Shown here in pieces: positions 46,901 to 56,100 of a stretch of DNA of 64,000 nucleotides (positions are counted from its first letter, which is position 1; each line of letters starts with the position of its first letter). The notes beneath the pieces were generated by a model, which worked only from the letters and a program-made list of their open reading frames with translations, did no database searches and was not told the origin of the DNA. Source of the stretch: Takakia lepidozioides (taxonomy: Eukaryota > Streptophyta > Takakiopsida > Takakiales > Takakiaceae); assembly GCA_030704615.1 (NCBI GenBank), contig CM060731.1, positions 59,066,756-59,130,755 on the forward strand, in the 5' to 3' direction. A program made the position numbers and the translations under genes.

Positions 46901-48102
46901 TTCATACACCCCCATGTGACTAGCAGAGCGCACTCACTGAATGTGACCAACTGGAGCCTCCAAGAGGCTAGAGAGAAACACAAGATAGCGTAGGCACAGA
47001 GGAGAAGCCATTTACCTCAGAGATATCAGCAATGTACTGGCGTGGGTTGAGCTTGCGAACTGAAAGTTGGCATTCCTGTTAACCGATGCCACGCACATGC
47101 ACATCAGGACACCTTCACAGAAACATTTTGTTACAGGGTTCCCAGCCCCTCATCTAATACCTCCTTACAAAATACACATTGCAAAATATCAACCTGGAGA
47201 ACACAGTCTTCACAGACAGCAAAAAAAAGGCCTTAGCTCCATGAAAAATTAATTCTGATTTGCGTGCAACTCATGACCCTTAATCTGGTAATTACAGGAG
47301 ATGACTACAAGCCCAAGTGGCAAACAGGCTGACCTTTAGAAGCTCGAGTGTGTCCTCAGCCATGCGCCCTTTGCTGGGCAATGCCAGCCGCACTGTTTCA
47401 CGGGCCACCGTGCGGCCCCCCTTCCCAGAACCTGAATGGTAACCCCTTCCAAATTCCATCCACATCAGTTGCCCTCTTGGATGGACCTTTACAGACACCG
47501 AGAGGCTGACATCAACCACAGTGACTTAACTTCTTCTGCGGATAAAATTCAGTAGCAGGATTGTCTTGCCACAGCGCTTCAACCATAAATATCCAATTCA
47601 GCTAGGACAACTTTATTAAACATACTGAGTCATTGATAAAGCACAAATCGGGCCTGTCAAACTATAAACCCTGGTGCGTGCCTTCCCTACTGCACGTTCA
47701 ACTTTGGATCATAAATTGGGAGACAACGAAAAACAGCTTCTACTTAGATAATAGCCTGAGTGCAAAATGAGCATTCAATTGTGTACATGGGTTGTGGCGT
47801 CTGACACCCTGTTGGCAGACCAGAGCACAGAAAAATATATAGATTTGGTAGCGCCACCCGAGACATACAGACAAAACAGCTGACATGGATAACAGAGGAC
47901 GGGGCTACTAACCAGTTGAGCTGACATTCGGCTGAGAAATGGTAGTAGAAGGCGGGGCAGCCTGGCACCGCAGAAGCAAATGGCCACGGTTCCTTGATCT
48001 CAACCTCAGTAAAGGCGATGGCAAGTTATTCCATGGCAGTTGTGACCCCGGGTAGATGATGCGCGGCCCTCCTTGCACCAGTGGAGGAGGGGCCAATGCC
48101 AT
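40938..48102 (-). CDS. HISN1: ATP phosphoribosyltransferase, plastid (histidine biosynthesis step 1)
   Basis: Twelve exons on the minus strand: 48102-47913, 47431-47334, 47075-47016, 46792-46679, 44567-44502, 44238-44131, 43604-43521, 42853-42752, 42423-42310, 42205-42125, 41650-41531 and 41033-40938. They sum to 1233 nt (410 aa) with all phases consistent, close to Arabidopsis HISN1 (about 411 aa). The N-terminus ([12 protein letters not shown], Arg/Ser-rich) looks like a plastid transit peptide. Core: [19 protein letters not shown], then [56 protein letters not shown] (PRPP-binding loop region) and [20 protein letters not shown]. The final exon ends in [16 protein letters not shown]. It condenses ATP with PRPP, the feedback-regulated entry to histidine synthesis. 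An upstream in-frame ATG (48273) exists, but 48102 gives a normal transit peptide. Intron 4 is about 2.1 kb. Confidence 0.95.
43225..43400 (-). mobile_element. Possible SINE-like insertion in HISN1 intron 7
   Basis: A B-box-like CAGGTTCAAAGCCTGG reads on the minus strand near 43278-43263, beside a TAGGCCTGCCTGTAGGCCTA segment. The head and tail are not well defined. Confidence 0.35.
43795..43945 (-). mobile_element. tRNA-derived SINE in HISN1 intron 6
   Basis: On the minus strand TGTGGGTTCAACTCCAC (B box) lies about 35 bases after a TTGTCAAAGCACTACC head. The body (TGTAGCCAACCCAG...AATGGGTGG) resembles that of the copy at 45665-45795. Confidence 0.55.
45665..45795 (-). mobile_element. tRNA-derived SINE in HISN1 intron 4
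   Basis: On the minus strand it reads TAGTGGGTAGGGCACAAGGG (A-box region), then TGTGGGGTTCAAAGCCGC (B box), then CATGGCCAACCCAGTCG. tRNA-like spacing without a tRNA fold supports a SINE. It is in the same orientation as the host gene. Confidence 0.6.
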
Positions 48103-48980
48103 TGATTCCAAACTGATTCCCCTCCCCCCCCACCCCTCCCAATCCACCCCCCGCGCTTCTATGTCCCGAACTTCACAGGAGCCTATCTCAGGCTCTAAAT
48201 CTGTCGTAAAAATTGGGAGAATCCTTATAATAGCGCACTCCGTGATCATAAACTTGCTCAACCTCGGCCTCACTCTCCCGCGCCTTGTGTTTCTAACAAT
48301 CTGCGAGGCTATGGCAGTGTAGATCCTACCCTTGTCATCTTCCTCGCAGAGCGCAAGCGAGGAAATCTTGCGCAGAATATGTCGTTGCGCTCCCGCCCTA
48401 CCTACCTACCTACCTGCAGTGTCAGTGGACTCGTATTCCAGGCAAGATCGTGACCGTCCGTAATACCATCATCTTTAAGTTCTTAGAATAGCCATTGATA
48501 AGCCACTCGCCATAAATACCAGTGGTGGGCGGTTCTTAGTTCTTAGCTTTTTCTAATGTCCGCCTAGTACTTGCCAAAGTAGCAAAGTATAGGAATTTAA
48601 CAAGCCTCAAGATCCCGGTGATGGAGGCGGGCGAGCTCCGCGTTTCGCGGTGTGAGAGAGCCCAACGGTCTCTACGTCTCTCTCAATCGGCAAGCTCACC
48701 ACGGATCCCCGGGATCGATTCGCCACCACAAAGGGAAGTTTTCTGCTTGCATTATTTCACAAGCCCTTCAAATTACTCTCCAAGTTTTTGAAGTGATTGT
48801 TGTTTTTCCTAAAAATCTCCTCTTTCATTATCGACCTTTGTGCGCACCTCCCTCATCAATGGAATGGGCGGCAGCTCTGTAATAACAGCCGCCAAACTTA
48901 AACACTCCACATGCGACCATATCACCATGCAGACCACCGCTATGATTCATCTGACAATGACTAACAGCCCATCAACGAGG
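48103..48980. other. HISN1 upstream/promoter region
   Basis: Contains a C-rich block at 48120-48150 and a (CTAC) run near 48402-48415. No further gene was recognised before the transposon left end. Confidence 0.4.
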
Positions 48981-49195
48981 GCAGCTACCGTGTGAGCACG
49001 CTCACGCTTAAAGTGGAAAACGTGAGCATAATCCCTAAAGCGTGAGCAGATTAGTGAATGGGAGCCTACAACCGAGGGAAGAAGAGGGCCTATTGCCGTG
49101 GAAAAAAACTACAATGCACGGACGCATGCACACCCCATCCAACGGGACAATCCAAGCTCCATGACGACCGTATGGTACGAATGTGCGATGAAAAA

Positions 49196-49290
49196 GCCGA
49201 CGGATGAATGGTTTCAGGATGAATGAAAAGTAAAAATGATGAATGGTGGATGACTGTTGGATGAGAAATGAGCGAAATGGATGAACCATG
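49196..49290 (+). repeat. Left subterminal GGATGAAT cluster
   Basis: Five or more GATGAATG/GGATGA motifs occur in about 95 bases. The same motif set occurs in copy 1 at 20300-20440 and, inverted, at 58085-58150. Confidence 0.7.
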
Positions 49291-49615
49291 ACCTCAATTT
49301 TGTTTCACGTGGAGCAATTGCATCTCGAGTGTGTCCTGAATTTCAGATTTGTCGACTGATCCTGGCAGTACTTTCTTTGAGGGAACTTGAAGGAAACTGC
49401 TGAAGTTAGAAGGCAATTACATACATGAGTAAATTTGAGTTACCTATGGACTCTTCTGATGGGGGTGGGGCTGCAGAGGAGGGAGGAGGATATGACATGA
49501 GAAGTGGAGGACAAAACCAAATCGCAGAAACATTTCTCCAAAAACAATGAACCCAAAAAATTGAGTCCGAAAAAACATTGAAGGCGGTGTGTGTCCAGGT
49601 GCGGGGGGGGGGGTT

Positions 49616-50300
49616 TAAGGTGTCGTCACCTCATGTTGCCACAAACATTTCATGGAAAATCCCAAAAAACCATAAAATTTGAATCCAACAAAACTACAAA
49701 ACCGACACCTGTGCAGGTCGCGGCGATTAAGGTGTCGTCAACGACATCTTAAATCCCACCAGCTGCTGCCACATGTCTTTTCAGATTATGGCCCAAAAAA
49801 AGAAAAAACAGAAATCCAACAAAACTTTGAAGGCGGTGCGTGTGCAGGACGCGGCGATTAAGGTGTCGTCAACGACATCTTAATTCCCACAACCTGTTGC
49901 GATATGACAGTTCATGGAAAAACCCAAAAAACCAGAAAAAAATGAATCCAGAAAAGCTTTGAAGGCGGTGCGTGTGCAGGGGGGATTAAGGTGTCGTCAA
50001 CGACATCTTAATTCCAACAACCTCAACAGAATTTTGAAGGCGGTGCGTGTGCAGGTCGGGGGGATTAAGATGTCGTCAACGACATCTTAATTCCGACCAC
50101 CTGAACAAAACTTTCACGGCGGTGCATGTGCAGGTTGGAGGAATTAAAGTGTCGTCAACGACATCTTATTTCCCACCACCTTTTGCGACATTTCAATTCA
50201 TCCAAAAACCCAAATAACCCAAAAAATATGAATCCAACAAAGGTACGAAGGCAGTGCGTGTGCAGGTGGGTGGATTAAGGTGTCGTCAACGACATCTTAA
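49616..50300 (+). repeat. Left palindrome array: six full sites and one half site
   Basis: Full 26-bp sites start at 49727, 49858, 49986, 50065, 50144 and 50275, with a half site at 49616. Each is an arm TTAAGRTGTCGT, a centre CA and an arm ACGACATCTTAA. All have CA at the centre on the plus strand. Each is preceded by a conserved GAAGGCGGTGCGTGTGCAGG block, so the real repeat unit is 80-130 bp. Four of the six pair G against T at the sixth arm position. The array lies beyond the transposase 3' end, where introns or 3' sequence of that gene would be expected. Confidence 0.92.
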
Positions 50301-50404
50301 TTGGAAAAACCACCAACCCCAAAACAAACAAACCGAAAACAGATTCAGCCAAAACAGAAATAGAACATGTTAAAAACATTACATTGAACAAAGTGGAGTC
50401 ATTG

Positions 50405-52513
50405 TCAAAGAATCCAACTCCTTCTGAACACCTCACATTTCAGTAATCCTCCCAACCAGTCTTCCAGTTCTTTGATTCCATCCAGATTGGCTGCCTCAGA
50501 TGAGTACCACCATGCTCGAATAGTCTGGAACATAGAGTTGGCTTCCTGTTCGGAGGTGACATCTTTATACAGACGGCATAGTCTCATATGCTCCTCCCGC
50601 AACTCCAGTTTTATGGAACTCTTTGTGTGGCGTTGTAGGGACTGGCTCCAATGAAAGAGGCAAGTGCGTTCCCGGCCTTCCATTGGTACTTTGGGGTTGC
50701 CAGAACCAAAAACTGTACGGACAACATTCCAATTCGCTTGAGCGCTGTCAGCCATGAACCCAGCGAAGTTTGGATCTGGGACACCATGAGCTGTCACGAC
50801 GTTAACAAGGGACTTCCACATAAGAATTTGTGACTCTGTGTTCTCCGACTGCATGTCACAAACAGCAACAGTCATCACTCTCTGGTATGCAGGATCGTAT
50901 ACATGACAGGCCATGGTCGTCCAGTCCTTCATACGTTTCACGTGATCAAACATAACCCAGGATTTCTGAAGATCACCACCAGGCTGCATTCTTCGCACTA
51001 GACTAACTCCTGATCCTTCACCAACTGTGGACATCTTGACTAAGTACACTTTCCTAGCACCTTGCCCCGGGAAAACACTATCCTGAATGAAGTCATATCG
51101 GCTTATACGCTTTAACTCCAGGATGCTATCCATAAAGCCTGTGTTGCCAGCACCCCCCCTTAGGACGTTGATTTGATTTCGCACATTTGGAGAACTCAAT
51201 ATTGAGAAATGGTCCAGAACATCGTCAAGGGAGGCAGTGTCAAATTTAGTGGTGGACTCCGGCGATTCCCCCAACAAATACTTTTGTAGGAATCCTTTGC
51301 TGGCTGCCAGAGCAATGGCTGATGGCGATGCACCAGGAGCACTATGAATTTCGTGTTGAAGCAGTGAACGGGCTGTATCAATTGTCTCTCTGCACTGTCC
51401 TCGGGACACCGGATATGCATGAATGCCGATATGGATACATGCCCTTGTGAGGTAACTGCAATTGTGAAGCACGTAGTACATACGTGCATTGCAATCTGCG
51501 ATGCACTGTGGGACCAATTTACAGAACTTGCAAACAAGAGTACTACTGCTTGCAGAAGCACAACCTACTTTGAAAGGGTTGTCGCTGACACCTTCCCATT
51601 CTGTCTCGTTTGCCAAACCGTCCATTTGGAAGTGCTGGCAAGATGCATTTGGACAACGAAGGTGTCCAACGCAAATCGATCTACGGAACTTCAAGCCATG
51701 CGGATTGCATATATTGGAAGTTTTCGTCCGGCACCATGGATGTCCATCGTGCTTCTTGTCCATGCCCGCCATTCGTCCTGCCAATCCCCCAGAGGATGTC
51801 GCTGGTGGCAGCTCAAAAATGATATCACCGTTAAATTCATTGGGTATGTATTTTTCTCTAACGATTCGCTGTGTATCCCAGTCAATGCCTCTCACATCAC
51901 TCTTGCATCTTGGCAACCCCCTCAAGGACTGCAACTTCGGTATGACACTTGCAATTTCTTGCACGTCGGGGTCCCCCAGCGGACATTGATTCGGAGGAGG
52001 TGGGAGCTCCGACACGTCCTCTTCTGAGCTATCGGAGATATCAACAAATGTGGTGGAGGTTGTCTCTTCTCTTTTGATGGGCAGAGTTTTGGGCACCTGA
52101 GCCACCGAAGCTGCTGTTCCGGGCGTGACTATGGAACCTCCCGACAGACGTCTTTGATCCCCATGAACACAATACTTTGCAAGTGGAACTCTCCACTCTC
52201 GCTGACCACCAAACAAATGTGGTTTCTGAACGCATGTGCCCTCGACCTTACCCACTTTGTCATACACCTCTCTCACTACATGTACAGTCCCTGCCTCAAA
52301 GCGGAAGGTCACGCAAAGCAAGTCTTCTTGAACTACGGCGAGCCCATTCACGTCGGCTACTGCACTCAGGTACTCCGCTTGCGCGTTGGAGTAGAAAACA
52401 GCGACGTCGGAGTTGAGAGACATTGCATGAACGAGCACGGGAGTGTGGGCAGTGGAGAGCAGGTGACAAGAGTACACCAGGAAGGCCGAATTCGTGGAAC
52501 CACTTCCTGACAA
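50405..52513 (-). CDS. MULE-like DDE transposase, C-terminally truncated (702 aa)
   Basis: A single 702-codon open frame. Residues about 251-340 contain DGHPWCRTK, then C281-x5-C287-x4-C292-H294, and CKFCKLVPQC near 328-337. This is a Cys/His-rich DNA-binding candidate similar in outline to WRKY-GCM1-type domains of MULE transposases. The RNase H-fold core follows: SWVMFDHVKRM (first Asp about 523), FMADSAQANWNVVRTVFG (second Asp about 589) and ERTCLFHWSQSL (C618-x2-H621, the C2H motif MULE-type enzymes carry between the second Asp and the Glu). The copy at 60.5 kb shows a further exon with NMAESVHSSW supplying the Glu. That part is missing here, as the frame ends at 50405 after a divergent tail. 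A functional transposase would need that exon. It is transcribed away from the methyltransferase gene; about 640 bases separate the two starts. Confidence 0.8.
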   Translation of the reverse strand: MSGSGSTNSAFLVYSCHLLSTAHTPVLVHAMSLNSDVAVFYSNAQAEYLSAVADVNGLAVVQEDLLCVTFRFEAGTVHVVREVYDKVGKVEGTCVQKPHLFGGQREWRVPLAKYCVHGDQRRLSGGSIVTPGTAASVAQVPKTLPIKREETTSTTFVDISDSSEEDVSELPPPPNQCPLGDPDVQEIASVIPKLQSLRGLPRCKSDVRGIDWDTQRIVREKYIPNEFNGDIIFELPPATSSGGLAGRMAGMDKKHDGHPWCRTKTSNICNPHGLKFRRSICVGHLRCPNASCQHFQMDGLANETEWEGVSDNPFKVGCASASSSTLVCKFCKLVPQCIADCNARMYYVLHNCSYLTRACIHIGIHAYPVSRGQCRETIDTARSLLQHEIHSAPGASPSAIALAASKGFLQKYLLGESPESTTKFDTASLDDVLDHFSILSSPNVRNQINVLRGGAGNTGFMDSILELKRISRYDFIQDSVFPGQGARKVYLVKMSTVGEGSGVSLVRRMQPGGDLQKSWVMFDHVKRMKDWTTMACHVYDPAYQRVMTVAVCDMQSENTESQILMWKSLVNVVTAHGVPDPNFAGFMADSAQANWNVVRTVFGSGNPKVPMEGRERTCLFHWSQSLQRHTKSSIKLELREEHMRLCRLYKDVTSEQEANSMFQTIRAWWYSSEAANLDGIKELEDWLGGLLKCEVFRRSWIL

Positions 52514-53150
52514 TGTCTCAGTGGATCCACCGAGTGAAGGTGCTGAGGCAAATTATTTTCTTGCATGTTGTTTAGTAGCCGGCTTTGACTCTGACAGATA
52601 CTGATGAATTTTATCCCATGAATGTCAGATCACAAACCGCCGGACACATGATTCTGACAGGCAAGAATTGCGGCCAACTTTGCTGATGCCACATCCTCAG
52701 TGACTGCGGTGTGGGTCGAACCCCTTATGTCTAAAATGGATACGTGACATGCCTATATTTAAGTGTCTTGCAAGGGCAATAGGTGTCGAGTTCTCTGCAA
52801 GACAGCCCGCAAGCATCCCGCCGAAAAACGAAAACCCCAATTATGAGCCGTTAAGTTTTTGGATGATTAGTCATTCCTTGAGAGGGAGGGATGAAAACCT
52901 AACCTCCATCGACTTTTGTCATTTGCCCGAGGGATGTCTTCGGAGGTTACATTCTGGCGTTCATCATTTCAGACTCGCCACACTAGAGCATCCCAAGAAC
53001 GAGAGCGTTTCTGGAAAGAAGAGAGCGAGAAGGCAGTCTCTGTACTTCACGTCTGCTAGGCAGAGGTTGAGAGCGAGAGAGAGGATGAAGAAAGCTAGGA
53101 GGGCTTTGAATTTGTCATAGGGAGGGAGCGATCGTGAGGGGGAGGGTTCT

Positions 53151-56100
53151 GTGGGTGAAGGGATGGAGAGTCTGGCAGGGAAGGAGCCCATTCTGGACAA
53201 GCAGCTCGAGGATCTGTTGGAGCTGCCTCTATTGCAACCGATACAGGAGGAGGAAGTCGAAAGGGAGAGCGGTGCTCTTGCGGAGGAGGAGGCAATGCAG
53301 CAAAGTCCGCAGAGGGGCCTGCCGACAAGGGGGCGGCCCTCCTCCATGCAGCTGTCTTTGCGCCCGTTGAAGGAGAAGGCTCAAGCGGAAAGCAGCGTCA
53401 GGCAGGGAGAGGAGGACACTTCCAGCGGTGGACAGAGTTTGATCCAGGTGAGTTCAGCAGCACATTGGCTTTACATGACCTTGTTCCCTGATTCGAAGCG
53501 ATAAGAAGACCAGTAACAAACATACATTTAAGTTGAAGATGACTTTGACGATTGCTCAAAACGGCATCGCATCATGTCCACCATTGCATTCGCAAGGGTT
53601 TCAAACAAGTCCAGAGCAAGGTGATTAAGCTATCGTTGACAACAGCTTAATCCGCCACCTCCGAGAGACAGAGCTCTTAGTTCTAGCGAGCCCAATGCTG
53701 TCGCTGTATGAGTGCAACAACCTGCAATATGTACATGATTAAGATGGCGTTGATGACACCTTAATCTGGGCCTACAATGCTTACCTTCATTATGTTTTTT
53801 GGTAGAGAAAGCGGAAGAAGGCTTGGGAGAGTCACCGTCCGATCTCATCTGTGGATCCTGCAGTTCAAGAGCAGACCATGCTAGAGAGGGTCATGTCGCT
53901 CAGGAGGAGGAGGTGCAAATAATGCAGTGCCCACGACAGGTCCCAGGCACTGAGGAGTAGGAGAAAAATACACAAGTGCCTCCGCAATCCGTGAAGGAAA
54001 AGAGCCAAGTGCAAGGCAGAAGACGTGCAATGGGGGGCGGGTCTTCCAGCGGAGGAACGAAGCCACATAAGGTTAGTTCATACATTCTTATCCATGGTCT
54101 TTGCAACAGAAAGGAGTTAGATTGAAGTGTCGATAACGCTACCTAAAAGGTCACCTTTGCGGGTAAAGGTTTACTTAAGAAGGTTAAAGTGAAAGAAGAT
54201 TAAGGTGTCTTTGACGACACCTTAATCTGCCACTACGTTCTACCAAAAACAGGGAGAAAACACCCAAGAACTACAACAGATTAAGCTGTCGTTGACGACA
54301 GCTTAATCTGCCACTCCATTCAACTTCAAAAATGGGGAAATCACCTTGAAAAACAGCAGATTAAGATGTCGTTGACGACATCTTAATCTGCCTCCCCATT
54401 GAACCAAAATATGGGCAAAACACCCTAGAACTATAGCAGATTAAGGTGTCGTTGACGACATCTTAATCTACCAATGAATTGAACCCAAAACATGGGAAAA
54501 ACAGTCTAGTACTAAAGCAAATTAAGGTGTCGTCAACGACACCCTAATCTGCCTTTGCAATCAAAACAAACATGGGAGAAACAGTCTACAACTACAGCAG
54601 ATTAAGCTGTCGTCAACGACAGCTTAATCTGCCACTGCAGTCAACCTCAAACATAGGGAAATCACTCTAGGAAAACAGCCGATTAAGCTGTCGTTGACGA
54701 CATCTTAATCTGCTTCTACATTCAGTCCAATATATGACAAAAACACCCTACAACTGTAGCACATTAAGATGTTGTTGACGACATCTTAATCTCCAATGAT
54801 ATGAACCCAAAACATCAGAAAATCAATCTGGAGCACACTAGAACTATAGCAGATTAAGATGTCGTCAACGAGACCTTAATCTGCCACTGCATTGAACCTC
54901 AAACATGGGGAAATCACCCCTGAAAAACAGCCGATTAAGCTGTCATTGACGACATCTTAATCTGCCAATGAATTCAACATAAAATATCCAGAAAACACCC
55001 TACAACTACAGCAGATTAAGGTGGCGTTGACGACATCTTAATGTGCTCCTGCATTCAATTCAAAACATAAGAAAATCACCCTACAACTGTAGTAGATTAA
55101 GATGTTGTTGACGATATCTTCATCTCCAATGAATTGAACCCAAAACATGAGAAAATCACTCTGAAACACTGAAGCACTCTAAAACACTCTAGAACTACAA
55201 CAGATTAAGATGTCGTCAACGACACCTTAATCTACAACTGCATTGACCCTCAAACATTGGGAAATCACCCTGGAATAACAGCAAATTAAGATGTCGTTGA
55301 CGACACCTTAATCGTGCCATGATTTGTGTGTCCTAACACATTGCATTTTGCAGAAAAAGAGAAAGAAAGTCGGGGGAAGCCAGCCTGCAGAGGAAACAGT
55401 TGTTCTTGAAGACACGGACGTTGTTGTGGACACCAACTATGAAGCCAAGGTGCACTCTCTTATGTACACCACCAAGGTGAACTCGAGGAAAGTCATCAAC
55501 TCCATGGAAGTGAAAGACGGCACTCTTTTCATTCCTCTGTGCCGGATGATTTCTATGCCAGCACTTTGGCCTGCCCTTCACCACGACATCAAGAAGCTAC
55601 AGGGGGATTTTATCCATGGGTACTTGAAGGGTTCGGCTGTGTTTTACGTGTCACTGACTGATCTCCAGGGATCTGAGAGATTGGTTGACCTCGATGTAAT
55701 GGACAGTTGGGACCCGCTTTGGAAAGAAGTGAATATGGAGTCTGAGATTGAGCTTTCACAGAACCCAGCACACATCCAGTACATGAACAAATGTTCTTTA
55801 TCTGGGATGGCAACCACCGTTTGGTGCCCTGGATGGAGTACATCAGCAGGATGTATGCGGAGAACAAAGAGTGGCACTATCGGGTTCAGTCAATGGTCCT
55901 CGATCCGGAGGGGAAGTTCACGCAACTTCTAACTGCAATGCACGATATCAACAAGTAAGAGTCTTGCCCACTTCTTGTCTCCAAATTCATTGTTCTATCA
56001 ATCTTTAAACTTTGTCAACTGACCTGTTCGCATTGCAGGGGGACGAAAACATCCCATGTCACCACCAACATAGTCCATTCCTTGTTTCGTATGCAAAGCA

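Noticed and set aside
51419-52027. Plus-strand protein of 202 aa
   Set aside because: It is the antisense shadow of the transposase frame, which has clear domain motifs on the minus strand.
53625-55311. CRISPR array
   Set aside because: Short repeats separated by spacers look CRISPR-like, but the spacers are themselves related to each other, the repeats are fully palindromic and variable, and the setting is a eukaryotic intron.
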